Shown here in pieces: positions 1 to 9,386 of a stretch of 64,000 nucleotides of DNA. The notes beneath the pieces are model-generated. The model was not told the DNA's origin. It worked only from the letters and a program-made list of their open reading frames with translations, and made no database searches. Origin of the DNA: Allorhodopirellula solitaria (GTDB lineage: Bacteria > Planctomycetota > Planctomycetia > Pirellulales > Pirellulaceae). Location: positions 277,963 to 341,962 of the forward strand of contig NZ_SJPK01000006.1 in assembly GCF_007859855.1 (NCBI RefSeq), given 5' to 3'. Made by a program: the position numbers and the translations under genes. Positions within the stretch are counted from its first letter, which is position 1, and every line of letters starts with the position of its first letter.

Positions 1-2
1 GA

Positions 3-71
3 AAAACCTGGGGACATGGAAAACCTGGGGACACGACACTTTGTTGACCGGTGCTTCATATTGGTTCAAGA
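3..71. repeat. Tandem 14-bp repeat and mobile-element-end-like sequence
   Basis: A 14-base sequence (AAAACCTGGGGACA) occurs at 3-16 and again at 20-33. The bases from about 19 to 71 resemble, in the same orientation, the left end of the transposase element near 7971-8018: both have GAAAACC, then GGGACA, then CACTTTGT, a T/C, and GACCG, followed by a similar stretch ending in ATATTGG. This suggests a degenerate element end next to, or read through into, the RHS gene. The resemblance was aligned by eye. Confidence 0.5.
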
Positions 72-3000
72 ACAACTCAGGCTCCTCTCCAGGCATCCAG
101 GACACGCTTTCCGGCGGAGCCCTCACCGACCGATACGGAAACGTGCGTCAGTTCAATGCGACCGGAGACATGATTGCTCGAATTGACTCAGCGGGAAATA
201 CCACGTCCTATGCCTACAACAGCGATGGGACGCTCGCAGAAATAACGGACCCTCGTGGTCAAGTCACTGCCTATACCTATGGAGTTAATGCGTCCACGGG
301 CAACCACACGGTCACGATTGAAACTATCAATTCGCTCTCCAATAGTGCATTGAATCAGCAAGTCTACATGGAGTACCTTCCTTACACCGGGAGCACTCCA
401 GGAGAACTGTCGATCATCTATGACGATCCAGACGATGCCGGGCCCCGAAAATCGCGTGAAGAAGTTTTCATTTACGACGTTCAGGGCAGGCTGTCTGGAT
501 TTTCAGTGGGCGAAGATGGCGGGTCCGCTTACACAACGAACTTCGCGTATAACTCGCTCGACGGACGGGTGGCTTCGATCAGCTATCCGGACGGATCGAG
601 CCTTACGTTCGATCTGACACGCCAGCAGAACGGGCTCATCAGCAAAGATTATGTCGGGGGCCCAATTCTCGCTACCGATCCACGCGCCTTGCGAGTTTCC
701 GCTCCGGGAAGCGGGAATGAGAATGCGTTCCCGAACTATGCTATTTCGACATGGAGGCGTTCATCCTCCAGCGATCCCCAACGCACCATTTCACAATACG
801 ACCATCGCGGGCGTTTGTTGCGGACCTGGGACCCGAAGCAGGTGGAAGCTCTTGGACTGACCACCGTCGGCACTCTCGGTGACACCGAGATTTTGCTCCT
901 GGAAGCCAACGTGGATCTGAGCACGGAATTCACTCGCACACCGACCGACTGGGACGACTTTGGCAATGTCACCGGAAATGATTGGGGTGAAATCACCCAG
1001 CAACTTTCGCCTGATCCCGACAAGGTCTTGATCAGCGGCGTTTTACAAAGCAACGGACCGGCGGGGCGACAATCTACCTCGACCACCTATAGCAATAACA
1101 ATCCTGTCAGTTCGTTGATGCCGGAATGCACGACGGCATCATGGACCTGGGATGACACGTTCGACGTGATGACCTCGTCGACCGATGCAACCGGAAACAA
1201 TTATCTCCAACAGGTGGATGCCGCTGGCCGGGTCACCCAGATGCAGTGGAAGCAAAATGCTTCCTTGGGACAAAACCCGACCCGTCCCCTGGATGTCAAC
1301 GACGACTCCTACGTAACCTCAGTCGACGCCCTTCAGATTATCAACTACCTCAATACGAATGGCGAGACGCGCGCGCCTGTTGGCGGAGGTGGGACATCGT
1401 TCTATGACATCGATGGTGATGGATGGGTTACCTCGATCGACGCAGAACTCGTGCTTCGCTACTACGGGAACCCGAATCCTTACAACGAAGTTGATCCTGA
1501 GCCCGAGATCATCGGCCAAGTGGAAGTGAGTTACGTGAGCACCGCCGGGCTGCCGACCTACTTGGTGGCGCAGCGCGTGATCCAGACGGGGCGGTCCTCA
1601 GGCGATACCGTCATCGACTACGAGTACTACAACACACCAAGCGACCCCGCCCGGCACGCCCAACTGAAATCCGTCACCGAGTCAGACGGCACTGCGATCG
1701 CAGCGGTAACGGAATATTTCTACGATGATCGCGGGAATCTGGATGAGATCTCCGATCCGGCGGGACGCGTCACGAAGTTCTACCACGACGCCAGCGACCG
1801 CATGATCGCGCAGCAGTCATCCGATCCCGATGGGGCCGGCGCTCTGCTGCCCGTGCTCGCAAGATATGACTACGACGTGTTTGGAAACGTCATCGCGAGC
1901 GAACAGATCAATTCCTTCGTGGACGGATCGCAACTCCTCGTGACGTCATTGACACAGAGTTCCACCTACGATTCCAGCAACCGCCTGACCGCTCAGTACA
2001 CGCAGAATCCGAACATTACCTGGTATCTCTACAAAGACGGCAGCGGGAACATCGCCCGCACTCAGAGTAAAGCGACCGCACTGGCTGGAACGACTTTAAC
2101 AGCAGCCGACTTGGAAACCTACGGCCAGAGCACCGTTGCCATTCCAAATGCGCCCGTGACGTCGTCAAGTTACCAAGGCCTCAAGACTACGATCGACTAC
2201 TACTCGACTGCGAACGTCGTCACGGTTTCACAGACCGACATGACTGCTGCCATTCCCTCGGCAACAACTCGCACGACCAAAACAACATTGGACAGGCTCG
2301 ACCAGGTCGTCAAAACGGTCAGCCCCGACCCGGTGAGTGGACTGACAACGACCGGTTCGGATCAGCGAGAGGGTGGTGGCTTCGTCACGTCGATGGAGTA
2401 CGACAACTTGGGGAACCTCGTCGGCGTCGTTGATGGACTGAGTAACGAGACCACGTTCTCTTACGACGATCTCAACCGCTTGGTCAAAACGTCCACGCCC
2501 AACCCGGCCTCTGGAAGCCCGTACGAGACGACCGTCAGCTACATCGCCAATGCCATCGGCTGGGACATTGAGACAACCGATCCGTCGGGCATCTCCATCG
2601 TTGAGCAGCTCGATGCGATGGGGCGCCAACGCACGATCGCCGGTGACACTCCGACCAGCAACATTCGCTACTGGGACGATGGCAGCGTGCGGACGGTTGC
2701 CGATGCCGAAGGCAACTACGCAAGCTACGACTACGACCAACGTGGGCGTCTGACGAAACTGACGTCGCTTGATTTTATTGGATCGGGGCGCTCCCCGATA
2801 ACGAACTACAGCTACACCGTCGATTCTCTGATCGACACCATCACCGATCCGGTGGGGCGTGAGACGTCGTTCCAATATGACGTTGGCGGGAGGCTAATCA
2901 AGTCGACTCAGCCGGACCCGGACGGTGCCGGAGCATTGACCTCGGCCTTCACGCAGTACGTCCGGGATAGCATCGGAAATGTGCTTTCGATCGAAGACGC

Positions 3001-5731
3001 TCTGGGACAGGTCTCGTCATACGATCTCGATGCTTGGTACCGCCCCACGTCGATAACCGACCCAGCCTCGGGGACGACGGACTCGCAGTACGATGCGTTC
3101 GGGAACGTGACGTCCGTCACCGACCCGTTGGGCAATGTCACCAACTTTGCCTTCAACCATCTGAACCAGCTCGTTACGGCAGGCAAGGTCTACAGCGGGG
3201 GAACAGAAAATCGCTCGTACTCGTATGATGGCGTCGGCAATCTGCGCTCCCTGACGGATCGCAATGGACGGGTTACGCAGTACGATTACGACAATCGATA
3301 CCGCACCGAGACCGAAACGTGGAAGACGGGCGCAACCACGGACCGGACGTTCGATTATGCCTATGACACCTCCGACCGCCTGGTGTCGATCGATGACAGC
3401 GACAGCCTCGCCACGGACTTTGATTTCGCTTACGACGATCGATCCCAACTAGTCGCCGAAAGCCAACTGATCGGCTTGGTGGGAACCGCAGTCAACTTCA
3501 CCCGTGAGTTTGACAAGCGAGGCAACCGCATCGAGCTGGCCGCCAACTTGGGCGGAACACTCTCGGGGACCACGATCTCCGGCGGTGTCGACGACTTTGA
3601 AAATGTCTACCAGTACGATTTCCTGAACCGGCTGACCTCGTTGATCCAGCAATCGCAGTCCGGCGGGCATGCGGTCGCACCGAAGCTTGCCGAGTTGGAA
3701 TACAACCGGGCGTCGCAACTGACTGACTTGCATCGTTACTCAGCAGCCGCAGCCAGCACGTCGGATTTGCAAGTCCACACGCGGATGGATTATGATGATG
3801 CGGGACGGATTAGCAGCCTCACGCATGGAGCGTCGGAAATTGCTTCCGGCGAAAACTGGAACGGCACCTCCACCTTGCCCGCCTCCCTGGGCAGTTCCGA
3901 CTTGCTAGCCGCTTACACTTTTCAGTACGACGCGGACAATCGCTTGACGCAGTTTTCTACTTATCGCGATGGCACCTCGACCGCTTACGGCTATGACTCG
4001 CGCGATCAGTTGACGTCCGCTGCCAGCACGGCGATCGGCGGGTTGTCTCAACCCTTCGGCTTGGCGAGCGCCGAGTCCTACGATTTCGATGCCGGAGGCA
4101 ATCGGAAATCCAGCGGCGGAGCGTCCCAGTCCGCAGCCAACACGCACAACCAGTTGCAGACCGATGGCACGTACAACTACACGTACGACGATGAGGGCAA
4201 CACGCTCAGCCGAACCATGATCTCCACCGGTGCGGTGACCCTGTACGAGTGGGACCACCGCAATCGATTGGAGTCGATCACCGAGAAGACTTCGACGGTC
4301 GGTAGCGTGACCCAGAAGATCCAGTACATCTACGATGCATTGGATCAACGGGTCGGCAAACGCTTGGACAGTGACGGGGACGGCGATTTCGATCGCGACG
4401 AAGTTTTCCTATGGACGGAAGGTCAAACGGTACTGCGTGCGACCGATTCCGACGGTGAGGCGGCGACAGAAACGTTCACGCTTGCCAGTCGGTACTTGTA
4501 CGGCGACATGGTCGACCAGTTGCTGGCCGACGAACAGTACCACGGCGGCGCGGGGCCTGAGCTTTCAGCGACCACCGCGAGTGCAACGGCGGGTGATACT
4601 TACTGGGCACTGACCGATCATCTGGGCAGCGTGCGAGACCTGGTCGACAACAGCGGCCAGATTCGTCAGCACATCGCCTACGACAGCTTTGGCAATCGGA
4701 TCGTCGAGCAAGACTACGACGCCTCGGGCAGTGCGATCTCCAGCAGCCACGCCGATGCCATCGACGAGCTCTTCGGCTACACCGGCCGCGACTGGGACGC
4801 GGACGCGGGGCTACAGAACAACCGCGCCCGCTGGTACGACCCAGCCACGGGCCGTTGGCTGAGCAATGACCCCATTGGATTTGCGGCGGGGGATGCGAAC
4901 TTGTATCGGTATGTGGGAAATGAGCCGACCACCAAGACCGATCCGAGTGGGTTGGAGCCGCCGCAAGGAACCCCGACGGGTCGCCCGCCATTCGAACTCC
5001 CAACGGAGGAGGAGATGAGAGAGGCTCGACGACGCCTGGGCCGCAATCGTGCGATGGGCGGAATCGCGATCGCAGCACACGGGAATGGTTTACCTGCCGG
5101 TGCATACGGTCCTGAAAGGTCGTCAACTCGGTCGCTGACACCAGGTGAAGTCGCAATGTTGAATAAGTTCTTTGAAGGCCACCTCAACACGGACGGCCTT
5201 TGCGTTGGCATTGGGAAACTTCATCCATTCGCAGGACGCAATTCGATTACCCCTCGGTATACACCTTGGTTTCCCATGTCGAATTATGCAGAGGATTTCT
5301 CTAAGGCTGACATTGATCTTCAGGGTCATTTTATCCATGAGATGACTCATGTGCTTCAATCTCAGAACGGGAACTTTAATGTCGCTGATTTCTTTTATCA
5401 CCTAGCCAAGAACAAGTTGCAGTATGGCTTGACGTACTACTATGACCAAGACGACCTGGGCCAGCCGCTTTACATGTTCAATTTTGAGCAGCAGGCAAAG
5501 ATTACAGAACACTATTACGAAGGCGCTGGTTTTCATGGCAGATTTGACGAAGCCACAATGGAGCGGTGTCGTCAAACGTTGAAGGGATTTCACACTCAAT
5601 TGCCAGCGTTTATTCCGGATCGCAGATACATTGATGGACGTCATGACATTTTTGACAATTCTGGTTGGGGCTACCCGAATTTCGTTCCGAAGGATGGTCC
5701 TCGCGACTCAATCCCGTACGGTGGCTTTTGA
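41..5731 (+). CDS. Giant RHS/YD-repeat protein with internal dockerin and C-terminal zincin-like domain (5' end unresolved)
   Basis: RHS proteins build a hollow YD-repeat shell around a C-terminal effector released at a conserved core end. Here YD repeats run from about residue 30 to 1600. The RHS-associated core follows (LTDHLGSVRDLVD near 1524, YDPATGRWLSNDPIGF near 1599, DPSGL near 1635), then a non-repeat domain of about 260 residues. That domain carries HEMTH at 1766-1770 and, further on, FEQQA, whose Glu fits the third zinc ligand of zincins in RHS/Vgr-type proteins. A two-repeat dockerin type I unit lies at about 418-478 (DVNDDSYVTSVD and DIDGDGWVTSID). The first codon used is TTG. The frame is open to the left edge and there is no signal peptide, so the true N-terminus is probably upstream or was lost to the element-like sequence at 3-71. 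A gene for a small membrane protein starts 9 bases after the stop. Family assignment is firm; metalloprotease toxin activity is inference. Confidence 0.9.
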   Translation: MLTGASYWFKNNSGSSPGIQDTLSGGALTDRYGNVRQFNATGDMIARIDSAGNTTSYAYNSDGTLAEITDPRGQVTAYTYGVNASTGNHTVTIETINSLSNSALNQQVYMEYLPYTGSTPGELSIIYDDPDDAGPRKSREEVFIYDVQGRLSGFSVGEDGGSAYTTNFAYNSLDGRVASISYPDGSSLTFDLTRQQNGLISKDYVGGPILATDPRALRVSAPGSGNENAFPNYAISTWRRSSSSDPQRTISQYDHRGRLLRTWDPKQVEALGLTTVGTLGDTEILLLEANVDLSTEFTRTPTDWDDFGNVTGNDWGEITQQLSPDPDKVLISGVLQSNGPAGRQSTSTTYSNNNPVSSLMPECTTASWTWDDTFDVMTSSTDATGNNYLQQVDAAGRVTQMQWKQNASLGQNPTRPLDVNDDSYVTSVDALQIINYLNTNGETRAPVGGGGTSFYDIDGDGWVTSIDAELVLRYYGNPNPYNEVDPEPEIIGQVEVSYVSTAGLPTYLVAQRVIQTGRSSGDTVIDYEYYNTPSDPARHAQLKSVTESDGTAIAAVTEYFYDDRGNLDEISDPAGRVTKFYHDASDRMIAQQSSDPDGAGALLPVLARYDYDVFGNVIASEQINSFVDGSQLLVTSLTQSSTYDSSNRLTAQYTQNPNITWYLYKDGSGNIARTQSKATALAGTTLTAADLETYGQSTVAIPNAPVTSSSYQGLKTTIDYYSTANVVTVSQTDMTAAIPSATTRTTKTTLDRLDQVVKTVSPDPVSGLTTTGSDQREGGGFVTSMEYDNLGNLVGVVDGLSNETTFSYDDLNRLVKTSTPNPASGSPYETTVSYIANAIGWDIETTDPSGISIVEQLDAMGRQRTIAGDTPTSNIRYWDDGSVRTVADAEGNYASYDYDQRGRLTKLTSLDFIGSGRSPITNYSYTVDSLIDTITDPVGRETSFQYDVGGRLIKSTQPDPDGAGALTSAFTQYVRDSIGNVLSIEDALGQVSSYDLDAWYRPTSITDPASGTTDSQYDAFGNVTSVTDPLGNVTNFAFNHLNQLVTAGKVYSGGTENRSYSYDGVGNLRSLTDRNGRVTQYDYDNRYRTETETWKTGATTDRTFDYAYDTSDRLVSIDDSDSLATDFDFAYDDRSQLVAESQLIGLVGTAVNFTREFDKRGNRIELAANLGGTLSGTTISGGVDDFENVYQYDFLNRLTSLIQQSQSGGHAVAPKLAELEYNRASQLTDLHRYSAAAASTSDLQVHTRMDYDDAGRISSLTHGASEIASGENWNGTSTLPASLGSSDLLAAYTFQYDADNRLTQFSTYRDGTSTAYGYDSRDQLTSAASTAIGGLSQPFGLASAESYDFDAGGNRKSSGGASQSAANTHNQLQTDGTYNYTYDDEGNTLSRTMISTGAVTLYEWDHRNRLESITEKTSTVGSVTQKIQYIYDALDQRVGKRLDSDGDGDFDRDEVFLWTEGQTVLRATDSDGEAATETFTLASRYLYGDMVDQLLADEQYHGGAGPELSATTASATAGDTYWALTDHLGSVRDLVDNSGQIRQHIAYDSFGNRIVEQDYDASGSAISSSHADAIDELFGYTGRDWDADAGLQNNRARWYDPATGRWLSNDPIGFAAGDANLYRYVGNEPTTKTDPSGLEPPQGTPTGRPPFELPTEEEMREARRRLGRNRAMGGIAIAAHGNGLPAGAYGPERSSTRSLTPGEVAMLNKFFEGHLNTDGLCVGIGKLHPFAGRNSITPRYTPWFPMSNYAEDFSKADIDLQGHFIHEMTHVLQSQNGNFNVADFFYHLAKNKLQYGLTYYYDQDDLGQPLYMFNFEQQAKITEHYYEGAGFHGRFDEATMERCRQTLKGFHTQLPAFIPDRRYIDGRHDIFDNSGWGYPNFVPKDGPRDSIPYGGF

Positions 5732-5739
5732 GTCGACGC

Positions 5740-6258
5740 ATGAGAGCTTCTGTGTATCGTCGCATTGCCATCTGTGCTGTTGGTTTCTTGGCTGTCAGTT
5801 TCTCCGTTTTGGCATTTACAAAAAGACCGACATGGGTGCGGCCTGAGGTTCGCGGAAATGTTACCTTGAGTAGCTCCACTAACCCAATCAACGAAACCGT
5901 TGTAGTTCAGTGCACGGATTCCGATGGCGTCACGTGGAATCTTGATGTAGATCGAAGAGGCAAATTTTTTCTCCCGGCGAAAAAGGAAATGCGAACGAGC
6001 TACTGGGGCGACACTTGCCTTGTGTGCAACATCAAGTGCTGGGCAGAAAACTACAAAGAAGTTGATGTTCAAGTCGCGATCTGCGATGGCGAACTTGTAG
6101 GATCGCTTCCAGTTCCGGTTCGTATTCTGGAGATTGAATTACAACCCACATCGGTGGGATTCGATTCGGAAGCACTTATACAGCGAGATGTCGGACACCG
6201 GCATGTTGGAGTAGATAAGCTGCAAACGACTACACCGGAGCGAAGCGACGGAGATTGA
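5740..6258 (+). CDS. Small membrane-anchored protein, candidate partner or immunity protein of the RHS effector
   Basis: This 172-residue protein is not recognised. ATG 5740 lies 9 bases after the RHS stop; the frame is also open upstream to 5665, inside the RHS gene. It begins with a basic stretch and one hydrophobic segment at about residues 9-25, then a soluble region with four cysteines (CTD, and a CLVCNIKC cluster), which looks like a small extracytoplasmic domain of the carboxypeptidase-regulatory or beta-sandwich type. The last 35 or so residues run towards the hairpin-rich repeats and may not be original. Position directly behind a polymorphic-toxin-like RHS gene is what an immunity gene would show. 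That role is inference only; it could equally be an unrelated small lipoprotein-like protein. Confidence 0.6.
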   Translation: MRASVYRRIAICAVGFLAVSFSVLAFTKRPTWVRPEVRGNVTLSSSTNPINETVVVQCTDSDGVTWNLDVDRRGKFFLPAKKEMRTSYWGDTCLVCNIKCWAENYKEVDVQVAICDGELVGSLPVPVRILEIELQPTSVGFDSEALIQRDVGHRHVGVDKLQTTTPERSDGD

Positions 6259-7812
6259 AGATCGGGCTGACGCCAGGGTCAGCCAGGGTCAGGCCTTGTG
6301 TTCGATGTTCGCAAGTGCTGTGAACGCAGCGACGACACGAAGTCGTCGCAACCCTCGGGCCGGAAGCCCGCCACACTGGACGACCGCGCACGCCCCGAGC
6401 CGATAGGCGAGCCCCGAGTTGCGATAGCAACGAGCAACCGAGCGCTAGCGAGGTGTTACCTGTCACCGGCCTTTTTGATGTCGCATTTTTGGCCGAAATG
6501 AGACTGTAGGGATTTGGCGGTGATTTTGGCGTGTTGGCCGAACTGGTGCGAAATTTGGAGAAGCATTTCGTGCCGCTCTTCTTGGCCGATTTGGTGTCGG
6601 AGAGTTGGATGATCCTGGACGTCCCGACGGGCTGCGCGATGGATGGATGATCCCCCCCTTGGAAGAAACCAAATGGGTCAAAGAAACCAAATGGGTCAAG
6701 CCTCTTTGATGGCATGTACCAAGTCATGCACTGGGGCGAAGGATTGAAACGGTAGCCGATAGGCTGCCGTTTTTCGTTGGCGGACTGGAGGTCCGCCATA
6801 CCTGCGGCACGAAGCCGCCGGTGCGTTGGTTCTTTTGCCGACGCACACGAAGTGCGTCGCGGCTGTTTCGGCTGGATGCCTCCGCCCTGGATAGATCGCT
6901 GAACGACGGCGACAAGGATGTCGCCGCATGACTAAGCCCGGTGGCAGGATGCCGCCCGGCGGTGCCGACACGGAAGGCCAGCGAAGCGAGGCCGACGTCG
7001 GCACCGCCGGGTCGGAGCGACGGCAGCGCAGGGAAGGCGCAGTGAGGAGGCTTTGCGACGAACGAAGACCGCACCGTAGCGAACGAGCGGAGACCGGGCG
7101 TCGTGAACGGAGTCGATGGGTAGCCATGGATGGCGGAACATCGACGGAGTGAACCGAGGCATGGATGCCGATAAGGCGGGAGGCAGGATGCCGCACCCCG
7201 CTCCTAGAGCACGCGAGCGACCGCGTCCGAAGTCGACCAACGGGAGCGAAGGTAAGCTGGGAGCGGGGCCGGCCAAACGACTTGCAAGGCGGCGGCAAGT
7301 GTTGACGTTCTGCGACACTCGCGTTGAACTCCAAAGAATTCTCCCATGGATCAAAGTCCCAAATATCGCAAGAGTCAACCAGCGGTCGCAGTACGTCAAA
7401 AGCGCAGTCCGTCCGCAGTTGACGCGCCAGAATCTCGCGGTAGCGCTCGCACGTTAGACTTGCCAAACACGCCAGCGAAGCGGTTGTCGGTGCAGCGAGT
7501 CTTCGAGCAAACGGACAACCGCGTGAGCGATGAACTCGCCAAGGTCCATTGAGCTGCCGCCAGGGACCGCGCACCGAAGCTCCGCACAAGTCTCCATCCG
7601 AGAAAACGCCCGCGCACCAAAACTGCTTCCAACCACTCGCCTTTCCCACCGACTGCTCTACTTCATTTTTTTTGGCAAAGAAAGTACTCGGAGTGTTTGT
7701 CTCTGTCGCCGCTTCGTAGAAATCAGCGGCGACAGAGACAAACGCGCAGAGGACGGTGCTAAAACAGCCAAGCCCGCCAAACATCCCGCGTGCAGATCGT
7801 GGACGTCCGTCT
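6259..7812. repeat. Non-coding, hairpin-rich repeat region
   Basis: No convincing gene was found; the open frames in both directions lack family motifs. The region contains many short perfect hairpins. Stems of 8, 5 and 8 bp around the loop ACGAA lie at 6329-6349, 6804-6818 and 6839-6859. A 7-bp stem around AGGA lies at 6908-6925, and GGCA/TGCC stems around GGA lie near 6948 and 7190. An 18-base unit (containing CCAAATGGGTC) is tandemly duplicated at 6664-6699, and GCCAGGGTCA is repeated near 6273. It looks like accumulated small repeats or decayed accessory DNA. Confidence 0.6.
7695..7743. repeat. Perfect 19-bp inverted repeat (hairpin)
   Basis: The arm GTTTGTCTCTGTCGCCGCT at 7695-7713 is the exact reverse complement of 7725-7743, with an 11-base loop. 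A T-rich stretch (CATTTTTTTTGG) lies just upstream at about 7664-7675. There is no T-run directly after the stem on either strand that would make it a classic terminator. It does not match the ends of the nearby transposase element. Confidence 0.85.
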
Positions 7813-7973
7813 TCACGAAGCCTTGGCGCGTGACAGTGAGTTAATCAACCGAGTAGCGGCGCGTCGATCGTGTTCGGGCAACTTGCTGAACTGCTGAAAC
7901 TTCTTCCAAAGCTTCTTGGTGTCCTCGTCCATCTCCTGGGCGTTCTTCTTGGACGCCTTCAATCCAAGAAAAC
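7813..7973 (-). pseudogene. C-terminal gene fragment cut by the transposase element
   Basis: On the minus strand a frame with protein-like composition runs into a stop at 7813-7815. It reads LKASKKNAQEMDEDTKKLW, then a helix-like KKFQQFSKLPEHDRRAA, and a short tail. The charged, helical composition resembles the C-terminal part of small XRE-type regulators, but no HTH is present. The frame is open upstream only through the inverted end of the element (to a stop at 8023-8025), so the upstream part of the gene is missing. This looks like a gene truncated by the insertion. Confidence 0.45.
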
Positions 7974-8175
7974 CAGAGGGACATAGCACTTTGTCGACCG
8001 AGTCAATATTGGCTTGATAGGATTAATGGCCAATGGCGGCCGAGGCGACGATTTATCAGCTCGCGAGTGCAACAAGTGCCCCTCGGATCAACTTGGCTTG
8101 CCTACTTCAGCGCGCACCTTTTCTATCTTCGGTTCCCTACCGCCAATTTCTGCATTCGAAGAAGGGTGAGAGTCG

Positions 8176-9269
8176 CTAATCGGCTGTCAGCAGTTCACGG
8201 GCGCGGCGGCGAAGGTGATAGCGACGATGCGTTCGATGACAGCGCATCGAATCGACACACTCAGGACGTCCCGCCACGCAGCAGAAGAGTCGACCAAAGT
8301 CGCTCACCAATTCACACCAAGTCGCCCGATCCAGTCGCAGCCGAACCAGTATCGACGGGATCTCCGCAGGCGTGCGGTCACGCTTCCCAGGCGCGGTCTG
8401 GCGGGCCGTCCAATCCAGCAGTTCCAAGTAATCCTCAATCGTCATCGCCAAACAATCTCGTCGCAAATGGGCTCGGCCCGTCGTAAGCAACCAGCGCGTA
8501 TCAGCTCAGACGGACGGAGCCGTCTGGCTACAATTGTCGACCGATGGCTCCGCCCGTCGTGAGCCTCTCCACCGCCGCCGCTGGCGTCACCGACCGCATC
8601 GCTCGATACGCAGGCTTCACCTGCCAATCCCTCGATCCGTCTTTGTACCGACGTATGATCACTGCCCTCCAGGGTTTCGGCCATCGCCGCCCGAATTGGA
8701 TTCAGGTCGACGTAGGCAGCACAGGCCAGCAACGAGGCTCCGTCCGCTAAACGCGTCGCGTGATATCGATCTTGGAAAAAGCGACCTGTTTGCTCATCTT
8801 CGCGATTGGCTCGCATCGCCACGCGCTGGCACAGCAACCGCATCCACCAACTGAAACTACTCAGCCGTTTGCGGGTTTCCTCGCGTTTGATGGGACACCC
8901 TGCGATGGACTGGATCTCAGGATCGGTTGGAGTCATGGGCGTTCCATCCGCCTGGCGGCGATGGGGGCACAACATCAACCATCGCCGCGCCACTTCCTCA
9001 TCCGTCCACGTCGCCACGACGTCCGGGCGTGATCGGAGGATTAAATGGAAGTGATTTGAGAGAATCGCAAAGCCGACCAGGTCGATCCCAAAATAGGCTG
9101 CGAATTGCTGTAAATATTCTTCAATCCAGACTTTCCGGTGGTCGAAGTTCTTCCCAGAGACCGGATCATCGCCGAGAAGGAAACATCGGCGACAGACGCG
9201 GGTGTAAACGTGGGCGATCGCCACTTCCTCGGGGTCAAAGACCTCACAACGTGCCGTCCGACTCATCAC
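8176..9269 (-). pseudogene. REP-associated tyrosine transposase (RAYT, Y1/HUH), frameshifted
   Basis: Y1_Tnp proteins of this kind act on single-stranded REP palindromes through an HUH metal site and one catalytic tyrosine. The first frame (9269 down to 8442, 275 residues) has the HUH-type motif SNHFHLI (H73, H75) and the catalytic region CAAYVDLNPIRAA (Y186), both diagnostic. The C-terminal part continues in another frame down to 8176 (TIEDYLELLDWTARQ, then PAEIPSILVRLRLD and FGRLF), which normally belongs to the same polypeptide. The frame changes between about 8490 and 8545, where a REP-like palindrome (8504-8564) sits. Both catalytic motifs lie before the break, so a truncated but catalytic product cannot be excluded. 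Confidence 0.85.
8504..8564. repeat. REP-like imperfect palindrome inside the transposase gene
   Basis: The left arm at 8504-8521 (GCTCAGACGGACGGAGCC) pairs with the right arm at 8546-8564, with one gap and one mismatch over 19 positions. A further partial copy of the right arm (GGCTC, then CCCGTCGT) lies at about 8470-8488, so the sequence around the break is locally duplicated. It coincides with the point where the transposase reading frame changes, and may be an inserted REP or a local duplication. Confidence 0.6.
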
Positions 9270-9386
9270 TCACCTCGCATTCTCAGGAAATTTGCCGCAA
9301 GCGTCAAATTCAACCTATCCCCTCGTCTAAGCCAAGTCACACTCCCTATCAAGGTGCTGTGTCCCTCTGACTTCGCTGACTTCGCT

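Larger units (their letters stand above)
7974..9369. mobile_element. 1.4-kb element with 20-bp inverted ends carrying a REP-associated transposase
   Basis: The left end CAGAGGGACATAGCACTTTG (7974-7993) and the right end at 9350-9369 are inverted repeats matching at 18 of 20 positions. Between them lies a single minus-strand Y1/HUH transposase gene with its frame broken. No target duplication is evident outside the ends. Inverted ends are unusual for this transposase class, which normally relies on small subterminal palindromes, so the true element borders may differ. A second end-like sequence lies at the left edge of the window. Confidence 0.7.

Noticed and set aside
2228-2875. A 215-codon minus-strand frame inside the RHS gene
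   Set aside because: It is antisense to the YD repeats and has no domain; repeats of this type leave open frames on the reverse strand.
6696-7784. A 362-codon minus-strand frame in the repeat region
   Set aside because: It crosses several hairpins and has no family motifs, and competing frames are equally open; it reflects base composition.
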